NCBI GenBank assembly: GCA_900100895.1
Contig: FMTX01000012.1
Coordinates: forward strand, 114,257-178,256
From: Lachnospiraceae bacterium YSD2013
Lineage (GTDB): Bacteria > Bacillota > Clostridia > Lachnospirales > Lachnospiraceae
Reading direction: 5' to 3'
Length of the DNA: 64,000 nt
Positions 33,274 to 41,320 of the stretch are shown here, piece by piece; positions within the stretch are counted from its first letter, which is position 1; each line of letters starts with the position of its first letter. The notes below the pieces were generated by a model, which ran no database searches, was not told where the DNA came from, and saw nothing but the letters and a program-made list of their open reading frames with translations. The translations under genes and the position numbers were made by a program.

Positions 33274-34716
33274 ATGATGAAGGATAAGAAAAAGGTCAGA
33301 AATCCCTTAACAAGGACAATTATCATAGGCGGTGTCATTTTTGCGATTATATTCGGAGTGACCGTGGCTTGCATTTCGTATAAGATATTTGAGAGACGAA
33401 TGATGAATCTTTATACGAAACATATCACAGACATTATGAGGTTGACGCTTGCAAATATCGATACCGATGATTTGACTTATTGTATTAAGACTAAGGAGCA
33501 GACGGATAAATTCAAAGAACTGACTGCTTATTTGGATGAAGCAAGAGTCAACTACAGCCTGTCGACCATAACCATAGTTTATCCTGAGAAAATAGGCGAT
33601 AGAGTTGAGGTTATGCAGGTCGTTTCGGGACTCTATCCGGAAGAGCGTTACGGCGATTCGAGAAAGGAGATTCCGCTTCCGCTGTTAGGTGATTATATTA
33701 CGGATTTTCTTCCTCCGGGATTTGCCGACCAGATATATGACGAATTTTTAAATCGATACGATATTAAGTATTCCAAAGAAAAGAATGCATTCGGTAATGA
33801 CTATTATGCCGCTTACACTATAAGAGATGCAGACGGTACGCCTGTTGCAATTCTTACTACCAGCGCGTCCCTTGATGAGATAGATGCTACCATGCGCGAG
33901 TACATGAAAGTTATAGGTATAAGTATCATTACTCTGGCGACAGTATTTCTGGTAATTATGGTGGAATGGCTCAAACGAAGAGTCATAAAGCCTCTAAAAC
34001 AGATAGGAACGGTAGCGGATGACTTTGAAAGAAAGAGCCGCGACACTAAGGATCCCGAGGCGCTTGTTATGGAGAACAAATCTCTTCATAAGGGCGATGA
34101 GCTTGAAGCGCTTGCAGACACTCTGGTGGCAATGTCCCTGCATGTTAAGGCGTATGTTGAAGAGCTTCTTAAGTCAGCATTGCAAATGGAGAGTATGCGT
34201 GATGAGGTTACCCGTGCCAACAACCTTGCGATGCGTGATTCGCTTACAGGCGTTAAGAGTAAGGCCGCATACGATCAGCAGAGGCAGCGGCTTAATCTTG
34301 ATATTCAGGGCGGAGATGCTGAATTTGCAATTGCAATGATAGATATTAACTACCTTAAGCGCATCAATGACAATTACGGTCATGAAAAAGGAAACATCTA
34401 CATAAAGAAGATGTGTACAATGATATGCGACGTATTCAGTCACAGCCCTGTATTTCGTGTGGGCGGTGACGAGTTTGTGGTAGTGCTTATACACAGAGAT
34501 TATGAGAACAGAGATGATCTTATAAGCGAATTAAAGGCTAAGATGGCAGAGCTTTCGGAAAAGACGGATTTGGAAGAATGGTTAAGACCTTCTGCCGCAA
34601 TCGGCCTTGGAATTTTTGACGATAAAAAAGACATCGACTGCGATCAGGTATTCAAGCGCGCAGACGATGCCATGTATGAAAACAAGACCGAAATGAAGGC
34701 CTGTCGTAAAGTCTAG
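33274..34716 (+). CDS. Membrane diguanylate cyclase (GGDEF)
   Basis: 480 residues. TM1 at about 15-35, an extracytoplasmic Cache-like sensor to about 210, TM2 at about 213-232, a HAMP-like region with a coiled coil, and a GGDEF domain (about 315-478) with the intact signature GGDEF near 397. NDNYGHEKG, needed for substrate binding, is present. The RxxD inhibitory site upstream of GGDEF is absent, so product inhibition may be missing. It makes cyclic di-GMP from GTP. The start could also be the adjacent ATG at 33277. It converges with the rrf2 gene, whose stop overlaps its end. Confidence 0.9.
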   Translation: MMKDKKKVRNPLTRTIIIGGVIFAIIFGVTVACISYKIFERRMMNLYTKHITDIMRLTLANIDTDDLTYCIKTKEQTDKFKELTAYLDEARVNYSLSTITIVYPEKIGDRVEVMQVVSGLYPEERYGDSRKEIPLPLLGDYITDFLPPGFADQIYDEFLNRYDIKYSKEKNAFGNDYYAAYTIRDADGTPVAILTTSASLDEIDATMREYMKVIGISIITLATVFLVIMVEWLKRRVIKPLKQIGTVADDFERKSRDTKDPEALVMENKSLHKGDELEALADTLVAMSLHVKAYVEELLKSALQMESMRDEVTRANNLAMRDSLTGVKSKAAYDQQRQRLNLDIQGGDAEFAIAMIDINYLKRINDNYGHEKGNIYIKKMCTMICDVFSHSPVFRVGGDEFVVVLIHRDYENRDDLISELKAKMAELSEKTDLEEWLRPSAAIGLGIFDDKKDIDCDQVFKRADDAMYENKTEMKACRKV

Positions 34717-35111
34717 TCAATTAAATCGGTGAGTTTCTTTTGGTAAAAGAAATCGTGAATCAGTTTGTCAAATTCTTCCCACATAGGAAGGGTTTGGCAA
34801 ACTTTTTTTCTGGCGCATTTGTAGTCTTTATCGGCAAGGCATGCAACAGGAGAAAGTGAACCTTCCATAAGTTCGATAATCTCGCCTACGGTATAATCTT
34901 TAGGGTCTCTGGTAAGTTTATATCCGCCGCCCTTTCCGCTGGTGCCGGCGATGAGGCCTCCCGTTACCATGTCTTTAACGATAATCTCAAGATACTTCTT
35001 GGAGATTTCCTGCCTCTCGGCGATATCCTTGAGCGGAATGTACTTGTCGGAATGCTGCTCCGCAAGATCTAACATAACTCTTAATGCGTAACGTCCTCTT
35101 GTTGAAATCAT
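34713..35111 (-). CDS. Rrf2-family regulator, CymR-like
   Basis: 132 residues. A winged HTH of the Rrf2 type (TRGRYALRVMLDLAEQ, then EISKKYLEIIVKDMVTGGLI and SGKGGGYKL) is followed by a region with Cys residues (ACLADKDYKCARKKVC near 93-108) that might hold an Fe-S cluster or respond to thiol state. It sits next to metY and cysK, so a role like CymR, repressing cysteine synthesis when cysteine is plentiful, is likely. A palindrome ACCTA-N8-TAGGT lies in its own promoter and a near copy in the promoter of the sulfur operon. Confidence 0.88.
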   Translation of the reverse strand: MISTRGRYALRVMLDLAEQHSDKYIPLKDIAERQEISKKYLEIIVKDMVTGGLIAGTSGKGGGYKLTRDPKDYTVGEIIELMEGSLSPVACLADKDYKCARKKVCQTLPMWEEFDKLIHDFFYQKKLTDLID

Positions 35112-35131
35112 GGCATTTACCTCCCTAAATT

Positions 35132-35160
35132 CATTATATACCTATTACTCCTTAGGTTAA
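35132..35160 (-). promoter_or_regulatory. rrf2 promoter with operator ACCTA-N8-TAGGT
   Basis: Minus-strand TATAAT (plus 35132-35137) with a weak -35 at 35155-35160. The palindrome at 35139-35156 lies between them, which fits autorepression. Confidence 0.65.
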
Positions 35161-35189
35161 ATAGGTAAAATTTTAAAAATTTGCAAATA

Positions 35190-35223
35190 ACCTATTGACA
35201 TGATAGGTAAATGATGTTAACAT
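35190..35223 (+). promoter_or_regulatory. Promoter and Rrf2 operator of the metY-cysK operon
   Basis: TTGACA at 35195-35200 and TAACAT at 35218-35223, 17 bases apart. The palindrome ACCTA-N9-TAGGT at 35190-35208 encloses the -35 hexamer, so a bound regulator would block polymerase. A further TAGGT half-site lies at 35162-35166. Confidence 0.72.
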
Positions 35224-35265
35224 GGCCTTGTTCAAAAGAACAAATAAAACAAGGAGAAAGCCGAT

Positions 35266-35376
35266 ATGAGACACTTAGAAGCTACAGTTAAATACATCGT
35301 CATGTGTTGTTGTCGAATGTTTAACTCCCGGGTATGTAGTATGGCCGGAGCTTTAACGTGTCGATGTATACGCTGA
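35266..35376 (+). CDS. Cysteine-rich leader peptide of a transcription attenuator
   Basis: 36 codons from ATG at 35266 (AAGGAG at 35251-35256) to TGA at 35376. Codons 14-16 are TGT TGT TGT, and codons 24, 32 and 34 are also TGT, so six of 36 residues are Cys, in a locus for Cys and homocysteine synthesis. The peptide begins MRHLEATVKYIVMCCCRMF. Position and codon content are those of an amino-acid-responsive leader peptide like those of trp or leu. It is read before a competing antiterminator and terminator (35325-35446). Not a structural gene. Confidence 0.78.
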   Translation: MRHLEATVKYIVMCCCRMFNSRVCSMAGALTCRCIR

Positions 35377-35446
35377 TGCTTTGTTAAGATAAACATATCT
35401 TAAGGCCATTTGCCCGGGAGCACCTCACAGCCCTCGGGCTATTTTT
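35325..35446 (+). promoter_or_regulatory. Attenuator: competing antiterminator and terminator stems
   Basis: CTCCCGGG (35325-35332) pairs perfectly with CCCGGGAG (35413-35420), enclosing ATGGCC (35341-35346) with GGCCAT (35404-35409) and the hairpin TTAAGATA/TATCTTAA (35384-35403). The strand 35412-35418 (GCCCGGG) can instead pair with CCTCGGGC ending at 35439, directly before TATTTTT, forming an intrinsic terminator. The two states exclude each other. A ribosome held at the Cys codons at 35305-35313 would leave 35325 onward free and permit the antiterminator. Confidence 0.7.
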
Positions 35447-35598
35447 GTATAAAACACAAAAATAGCCAATACAATGCACACTCGCACGAGCGGAAATTTA
35501 TTGCTTAGGCAATCGTGCTCGGCGCATGAGTTTCTCAAGAGAAACTCAATTACAAGCAGACTTTGAAGTATTGAACATAAGAACAGGAGAACATTATC
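35447..35598 (+). promoter_or_regulatory. Second structured part of the metY 5' leader
   Basis: Between the attenuator and metY are a stem CGAGC/GCTCG (35487-35521) with inner ATTGC/GCAAT, and a perfect hairpin TGAGTTTCTC/GAGAAACTCA at 35527-35548, without a T tract. They may guard the long leader from decay. Ribosome site ACAGGAGAA precedes the metY ATG at 35599. Confidence 0.45.
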
Positions 35599-36879
35599 AT
35601 GAGCGATTACAGATTTGAAACATTACAGTTACACGTAGGACAGGAAGAAGCAGACCCCGCAACCGATTCCAGAGCGGTTCCGATTTACCAGACAACATCA
35701 TATGTATTCCACAACAGCAAGCACGCTGCAGATCGTTTCGGTCTTGCAGATGCAGGTAACATTTACGGAAGACTTACCAATTCCACACAGGACGTTTTAG
35801 AAAAGAGAATAGCGGCACTTGAAGGCGGCAGCGCAGCACTTGCACTTGCATCCGGAGCGGCGGCTATTACATATACAATCGAAGCACTTGCAGCGGGCGG
35901 CGGTCACATCGTAGCTCAGAAGACAATCTACGGCGGAAGTTACAACCTTCTTGCACATACTCTTCCCCAGTATGGCATAACCACTACATTCGTTGATGCA
36001 CACAATCTTGCAGAGGTTGAAGCCGCAATCAAGGACAACACCAGAGCCATCTACCTTGAGACTCTCGGCAATCCTAACAGCGACATTCCGGACATTGACG
36101 CTATTTCGGAAATAGCTCACAAGCACGGACTTCCCGTAGTAGTAGACAACACCTTCGGAACTCCTTATCTTATCCGTCCTTTCGAGCACGGAGCAGACAT
36201 CGTAGTTCACTCAGCTACCAAGTTTATCGGCGGCCACGGCACCACACTCGGCGGTATCATCATCGAGAGCGGTAAGTTTAACTGGAAAGCAAGCGGCAAC
36301 TATCCCCAGATTGCAGCTCCAAACCCCAGCTATCACGGTGTTTCTTTTTACGATGTAGTAGGCCCCGCAGCTTTCGTAACTTACATCAGAGCTATTCTCT
36401 TAAGAGATACGGGTGCTACAATTTCACCTTTCAACGCTTTCCTTCTTTTGCAGGGCGTTGAGACACTTTCTTTAAGACTCGACAGACACGCGGAAAACAC
36501 CAAGAAAGTCGTTGAGTTCTTAAAGAATCACCCGAAGGTAGAGAAGGTCAACCATCCTTCACTTGAAGATCATCCCGACCATGCGCTTTACAAGAAGTAC
36601 TTCCCTAATGGCGGAGCTTCAATCTTCACATTTGATATTAAGGGCGGCAAGGAAGAGGCCTGGAAGTTCATCGACAACTTAAAGATTTTTTCACTTCTTG
36701 CCAACGTTGCGGATGTTAAGAGCCTTGTAATTCATCCCGCATCCACCACTCACTCACAGCTTTCCGAGGCTGAGCTTAAGGATCAGGGAATCAATCAGAA
36801 CACCATCAGACTTTCAATCGGCACAGAGCATATCGATGATATCATCGCCGATTTGGAAAAGGGCTTCTCGGCTATTTAG
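35599..36879 (+). CDS. metY: O-acetylhomoserine sulfhydrylase
   Basis: 426 residues, the usual length of O-acetylhomoserine aminocarboxypropyltransferase. The PLP lysine is Lys208 in SATKFIGGHG; the family opening FETLQLHVGQEEADP and the motif YGRLTNSTQDVLE are present, as is TTHSQL near the C-terminus. It makes homocysteine from O-acetylhomoserine and sulfide, and some members also act on O-acetylserine. It is followed by cysK after 58 bases. Expression is probably limited by the Rrf2 operator and the Cys leader upstream. Confidence 0.94.
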   Translation: MSDYRFETLQLHVGQEEADPATDSRAVPIYQTTSYVFHNSKHAADRFGLADAGNIYGRLTNSTQDVLEKRIAALEGGSAALALASGAAAITYTIEALAAGGGHIVAQKTIYGGSYNLLAHTLPQYGITTTFVDAHNLAEVEAAIKDNTRAIYLETLGNPNSDIPDIDAISEIAHKHGLPVVVDNTFGTPYLIRPFEHGADIVVHSATKFIGGHGTTLGGIIIESGKFNWKASGNYPQIAAPNPSYHGVSFYDVVGPAAFVTYIRAILLRDTGATISPFNAFLLLQGVETLSLRLDRHAENTKKVVEFLKNHPKVEKVNHPSLEDHPDHALYKKYFPNGGASIFTFDIKGGKEEAWKFIDNLKIFSLLANVADVKSLVIHPASTTHSQLSEAELKDQGINQNTIRLSIGTEHIDDIIADLEKGFSAI

Positions 36880-36937
36880 GAATTGCAAAAATGCGTAAAA
36901 GGGTTAGAATTAATTTCAAAGAAAGAAGGAGAACACT

Positions 36938-37870
36938 ATGTCAAAGATTTTTAAAGGAACACTCGACCTCATCGGAAAGACTCCCCTCGTGGAAGTTACA
37001 AACATTGAAAAGGAACTTGGACTTGAAGCAACTGTATTGGTTAAGCTCGAATATTTAAACCCCGCAGGAAGCGTTAAGGACAGAATCGCCAAGGCTATGA
37101 TTGAAGATGCAGAGAAATCAGGCGCATTAAAGCCCGGTTCTGTAATCATCGAGCCTACTTCAGGTAACACCGGTATCGGTCTTGCATCAATCGCAGCAGC
37201 CAAGGGATACAGAATTATTCTTACAATGCCCGAGACCATGAGCGTTGAGAGACGTAATATATTAAAGGCATACGGCGCAGAAATCGTACTTACCGAAGGC
37301 GCCAAGGGCATGAAGGGTGCCATTGCCAAGGCCGAAGAACTTAAGGCAGAAATCCCCGGCGGTTTCATCCCCGGACAGTTTGTTAACCCCGCTAACCCCA
37401 AGATTCACAGAGAGACCACCGGTCCCGAAATCTGGGAAGACACAGACGGTAAGGTTGATATCTTTATCGCAGGCGTAGGCACAGGCGGTACCGTTACAGG
37501 TACAGGTGAGTATCTTAAGAGCAAGAACCCCGCAGTTAAGGTTGTAGCCCTTGAACCCAAGGATTCACCCGTATTGTCAGAGGGTCACGCAGGCGCTCAC
37601 AAGATTCAGGGTATCGGCGCAGGCTTCGTTCCGGACGTACTTAACACCAAGATTTACGACGAAGTATTTGATGCCACCAATGAAGATGCTTTTGCTACCG
37701 CTAAGCTTCTTGCCAGAAAAGAAGGTATCCTTGTAGGTATCTCATCAGGTGCGGCACTCTTTGGAGCAATCGAGCTTGCAAAGCGTCCCGAGAACAAGGG
37801 TAAGACCATCGTAGCGCTTCTTCCCGACAGCGGCGACAGATACTACTCAACACCTTTATTCACAGAATAA
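36938..37870 (+). CDS. cysK: Cysteine synthase A (O-acetylserine thiol-lyase)
   Basis: 310 residues. The PLP lysine is Lys47 in [10 protein letters not shown], the phosphate-binding and substrate loop [10 protein letters not shown] is near residue 70, and [10 protein letters not shown] follows near 175. It forms cysteine from O-acetylserine and sulfide. AGAAGGAG precedes the ATG. It shares the metY transcript; a terminator follows. Confidence 0.95.
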   Translation: MSKIFKGTLDLIGKTPLVEVTNIEKELGLEATVLVKLEYLNPAGSVKDRIAKAMIEDAEKSGALKPGSVIIEPTSGNTGIGLASIAAAKGYRIILTMPETMSVERRNILKAYGAEIVLTEGAKGMKGAIAKAEELKAEIPGGFIPGQFVNPANPKIHRETTGPEIWEDTDGKVDIFIAGVGTGGTVTGTGEYLKSKNPAVKVVALEPKDSPVLSEGHAGAHKIQGIGAGFVPDVLNTKIYDEVFDATNEDAFATAKLLARKEGILVGISSGAALFGAIELAKRPENKGKTIVALLPDSGDRYYSTPLFTE

Positions 37871-37889
37871 ATAAACGACTAATGCATTT

Positions 37890-37923
37890 AAGGTCTCGGC
37901 CGTTTGCCGGTCGGGACCTTTTT
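37890..37923 (+). terminator. Intrinsic terminator of metY-cysK
   Basis: AAGGTCTCGGCCG pairs with CCGGTCGGGACCTT with two wobble pairs, followed by TTTTTA. Confidence 0.8.
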
Positions 37924-37940
37924 ATATCAAGGAGAATGGT

Positions 37941-38771
37941 ATGAAACGTGTACTTACAATTCAGGATATTTCCTGCCTCGGAAAGTGCTCACTTACAATA
38001 GCGCTTCCGATACTCTCAGCCATGGGAGTGGAGACTGTAATCCTGCCTACGGCGGTTCTTTCCACACACACCATGTTTAAGAACTTCACGGTCAAGGACT
38101 TATCCGACCAGATTACCCCCATCGTCAATCACTGGAAGAGCGAGAAAGTGGAATTCGACGGAATCTATACGGGGTATCTTGGCACGATCGAAGAAATTGA
38201 GCTTATGAAAGGCATATTCAAGGATTTCAAGAAAGACGGTTCTTTTGTCTTCGTAGATCCCGTAATGGCCGATAACGGCAAGCTCTATGCCGCATTTAAC
38301 GACGAATACGTTAAAAAGAACGCAGAACTCTGTGCCGGTGCGGACGTTATAGTCCCTAACATCACCGAGGCCGCCTTCATGACAGGCACTGAGTATCGAG
38401 AGGAATACGGAGAAGATTACATTAAGCTTCTTTTATCCCGCCTTAACGACCTTGGCGCCAAAGTAAGCGTCCTGACCGGCGTATCCCTCGAAAAGGGCAA
38501 GACCGGCGTATACGGTTACGACCGCGAGGCCAAAGAATACTTCTCGTATCAGAACGACCGTGTAGACGCTTCCTATCACGGCACCGGAGACCTTTTCTCA
38601 AGCACCGCCGTCGGCGCACTGCTCAGAGGCAAGAGCCTGTATGAAGCCTTCAAAATCGCGGCCGATTACACAGCGCTTACCATTGAAGAGACGCTTAAAA
38701 ATCCCAAGAAGCCCTGGTATGGCGTAGACTTTGAAGCAACCATTCCTTCGTTGGTGAAGGCAATACAATAA
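37941..38771 (+). CDS. Pyridoxal/pyridoxamine kinase
   Basis: 276 residues of the PdxK/PdxY ribokinase-fold family: RVLTIQDISCLGKCS at the start, VDPVMADNGKLY near 112, VPNITEAAFMTG near 135 and the anion-hole GTGD near 215. It phosphorylates pyridoxal, pyridoxamine or pyridoxine, supplying PLP, the cofactor of the two enzymes encoded just upstream. It begins after the cysK terminator with a CAAGGAGAA site; no strong own promoter is seen, so read-through is likely. Confidence 0.88.
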   Translation: MKRVLTIQDISCLGKCSLTIALPILSAMGVETVILPTAVLSTHTMFKNFTVKDLSDQITPIVNHWKSEKVEFDGIYTGYLGTIEEIELMKGIFKDFKKDGSFVFVDPVMADNGKLYAAFNDEYVKKNAELCAGADVIVPNITEAAFMTGTEYREEYGEDYIKLLLSRLNDLGAKVSVLTGVSLEKGKTGVYGYDREAKEYFSYQNDRVDASYHGTGDLFSSTAVGALLRGKSLYEAFKIAADYTALTIEETLKNPKKPWYGVDFEATIPSLVKAIQ

Positions 38772-38781
38772 TTTGAACATT

Positions 38782-38813
38782 AACGGCTTAAGTCTGACTT
38801 GAGCCGTTTTTCT
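38782..38813. terminator. Bidirectional intrinsic terminator
   Basis: AACGGCTTAAGT at 38782-38793 pairs with ACTTGAGCCGTT at 38797-38808, then TTTCTT. It serves the kinase gene and overlaps the last codons of the converging AraC-type gene. Confidence 0.8.
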
Positions 38814-39762
38814 TACGATAATCGGCGGGGGACACTGAGTATTTTTCTTTGAAAGCCCGGTAGAAATAGCTGCTGTTGTTGTATCCGAGCTTCTCCATTA
38901 TTCTGTCTACGGAAAGTGAAGAATTGTCGAGCAAATATACGGCTTGCTGCAGTTTTTGCTGCTTTAAAAGTTCTTTAAAGTTATGGCCCGTATATTTCTT
39001 TAGCAGGCGGCTTAGGTAATATTCGGGGAGCTTAAAGTCTCCCGATATTTCATTAAGCGATGTCGTGCTGTAATTGGTCTCTATGATCTTAAGTATTCTA
39101 AGCACCAGATTTTTCTCATAATCACTGGCATCTATATCGATAGTCTCACAAAACACCGAAAGATTCATAAGCAAAAGCCCCATGGTAACGGTGTTTATGT
39201 TATAAGTTCCGGGCTTTTTGTCTATAAGGGTCACAAGCATATTCTCGATAAGATTATGAATCGGCACAATATCGCTTGTCTTAAAGTACAAGTGATTGAC
39301 CGAAGACATCTCACCGGTCAGCGCCGAAATCAGGAAGTGTCTCACAACGTTATCCTGCTCAATCATCGAAAGTGAGCGGTCGAAAAACTCAGGCAGAATT
39401 ATAAAGTTAACCGCAAGATCCGTTTCTGATGCGGGCAATATTTCATGAGTCGCATGCTGGCTCATAAAAAGAACATCTCCCGCTGTCAGAGTAATCCGCT
39501 CTCGCCCGTTTATAATATGCGTCGTCGAACCTTGACACATATACACCATTTCCACGTAATTATGGCTGTGTCTTGGAAAGTGGGCAAATCTTGTGTGGGG
39601 ACGAATTTCTATCAGCTGTCCCTTCTGAAGCAGTTTCTTGTTGTCTACGACAAAGTCTATGGAAGATGTGTAATCCGCCTGATTGATGTCTGCGTTTTCT
39701 TTGAGTATTCTTTTTTCTTCATCCGTTATGGTACTTAAGTATTCAATTATTCTGTCGGTCAT
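38788..39762 (-). CDS. AraC-family regulator, probably of rhamnose genes
   Basis: 324 residues from ATG at 39762 (AGGGA seven bases upstream); an upstream TTG at 39777 is possible. The N-terminal domain has a cupin pattern (PRHSHNYVEMVYMCQGS, then LTAGDVLFM), suited to sugar binding. The C-terminal 100 residues carry two HTH (LNEISGDFKLPEYYLSRLLKKYTG; MEKLGYNNSSYFYRAFKEKY). It is divergent from rhaB, so it is likely a RhaR/RhaS-like activator. It shares 139 bases of intergenic DNA with rhaB. Confidence 0.9.
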   Translation of the reverse strand: MTDRIIEYLSTITDEEKRILKENADINQADYTSSIDFVVDNKKLLQKGQLIEIRPHTRFAHFPRHSHNYVEMVYMCQGSTTHIINGRERITLTAGDVLFMSQHATHEILPASETDLAVNFIILPEFFDRSLSMIEQDNVVRHFLISALTGEMSSVNHLYFKTSDIVPIHNLIENMLVTLIDKKPGTYNINTVTMGLLLMNLSVFCETIDIDASDYEKNLVLRILKIIETNYSTTSLNEISGDFKLPEYYLSRLLKKYTGHNFKELLKQQKLQQAVYLLDNSSLSVDRIMEKLGYNNSSYFYRAFKEKYSVSPADYRKKNGSSQT

Positions 39763-39780
39763 AATTAATCCCTGCAAGAA

Positions 39781-39809
39781 AGGTCCCTATTTCATGCAAT
39801 AAAGGACCT
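39781..39809. promoter_or_regulatory. Inverted repeat between the AraC gene and rhaB
   Basis: AGGTCC at 39781-39786 and GGACCT at 39804-39809 form a 6-base inverted repeat with 17 bases between, in the divergent control region. Candidate operator for the AraC-type regulator. Confidence 0.45.
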
Positions 39810-39901
39810 AAAAATTCTTAGACTACCCATCTATCATAACTGCTATACCGAGAAAAATCCAGTATGCTTAGAAAATGCTTATTTGCAAGAAAGGATTGAA
39901 A

Positions 39902-41320
39902 ATGAGTGACTGTTATCTTGCCGTCGATATAGGGGCATCAAGCGGAAGGCACATGATTATGAGCTTTGAACGGGGAAAGCTTAAGCTTAAAGAGATATAT
40001 CGCTTCGAGAACGGAATGAGTAAAAAGAACGGACATCTGGTATGGAACACCAAGAAACTCTTTACTGAAATCGTTACGGGAATGCACAAATGTGCCGAGG
40101 CAGGCATGATTCCCGTAAGCATGTCGATAGATACCTGGGCGGTGGATTATGTATTGACGGATGCAGAAGATAAGCCTGTCGACCCCGTATACGCTTATCG
40201 GGATTCAAGAACCGAAGGCATGGATAAAAAGGTCTATGAAATCATTTCGGAGGATGAGCTTTATTTAAGAACAGGCATCCAAAAGCAGATATTTAATACA
40301 ATCTACCAGCTTACCGCAGACAGAATCAATGAGCCTGAGAGACTTGAAGCGGCTTCTGCGTTCCTGATGCTTCCGGATTATTTTAACTATCTTCTTACGG
40401 GTGTTAAAAAGTCTGAGTATACAAACGCGACATCTACGGGCCTCGTAAATCCCGAAACTTATGATTGGGACAGGCAGCTGATTGAAAGTCTCGGCCTCCC
40501 GCAAGACATTTTTTTGCCACTCAATATGCCGGGTACTACCGTAGGCAAGCTGAAAAAAGAAATTGAGACAAAGGTCGGATTCAATTGTGAAGTGGTAATG
40601 TGCGCAAGCCACGACACCGCATCGGCCGTGATGGCAGTTCCTGCAAAAGAAAACGATTCGGTTTACATAAGTTCAGGAACCTGGTCGTTAATAGGTACGG
40701 AAACAGACAACGCAATCATAAACGCCGACAGCTGTAAGTATAATTTTACCAATGAAGGCGGCTACGATAAACGCTTCAGATTTCTTAAAAACATAATGGG
40801 TCTTTGGATGATTCAATCGGTAAAAAAGGAATTGACGGAAGACATTTCCTACGCGGAAATAGCGGAACTGGCGGAAGAATACGGGGATATTGAGGCGCGA
40901 GTCGATGTTAATTCACAAAGGTTTTTTGCACCAAAAAACATGTCGACAGCCATAAGGCAGTATTGCATTAACAGCGGTCAGCAGGTTCCGTTTAAGCTGG
41001 GGCAGCTTGCCGCGGTTATATATAAAAGCCTTGCGGAGTGTTACGTCGAGACCTTTGAAGAAATAGAAAAGACTACCGGCGTTTCTTACGATGCATTCTA
41101 CATTGTCGGAGGCGGCTCAAATGTTGATTTCCTTAACAGGGAGATAGCCAAGCTTTTAAAAAAGCCTGTGTATGCGGGCCCGGCGGAGGCTACGGCCATA
41201 GGAAACGCGCTGGCTCAGATGATTAAAGCCGGCAGGTTTAAGAATCTTGCAGAGGCAAGAGAGTGTGTATATCGTTCTTTTGCCGTTAAGAAATATGATT
41301 ACGAAGGAGAAAAGCCATGA
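39902..41320 (+). CDS. rhaB: Rhamnulokinase
   Basis: 472 residues from ATG at 39902, with AAAGGA upstream. FGGY-kinase fold: N-terminal AVDIGASSGRHM, the substrate motif AYRDSRT near 96-103, SSGTWSLIGTE near 257-268, and the ATP-side GGGSNVDFLNR near 405. It phosphorylates L-rhamnulose at O-1. First gene of rhaB-rhaA-rhaD. Confidence 0.93.
   Translation: MSDCYLAVDIGASSGRHMIMSFERGKLKLKEIYRFENGMSKKNGHLVWNTKKLFTEIVTGMHKCAEAGMIPVSMSIDTWAVDYVLTDAEDKPVDPVYAYRDSRTEGMDKKVYEIISEDELYLRTGIQKQIFNTIYQLTADRINEPERLEAASAFLMLPDYFNYLLTGVKKSEYTNATSTGLVNPETYDWDRQLIESLGLPQDIFLPLNMPGTTVGKLKKEIETKVGFNCEVVMCASHDTASAVMAVPAKENDSVYISSGTWSLIGTETDNAIINADSCKYNFTNEGGYDKRFRFLKNIMGLWMIQSVKKELTEDISYAEIAELAEEYGDIEARVDVNSQRFFAPKNMSTAIRQYCINSGQQVPFKLGQLAAVIYKSLAECYVETFEEIEKTTGVSYDAFYIVGGGSNVDFLNREIAKLLKKPVYAGPAEATAIGNALAQMIKAGRFKNLAEARECVYRSFAVKKYDYEGEKP

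Noticed and set aside
39773..39894. Direct repeat TGCAAGAAAGG at 39773 and 39884 as a regulator site
   Set aside because: The second copy is the ribosome site region of rhaB and the first overlaps the start region of the AraC gene, so the likeness may be due to translation signals.
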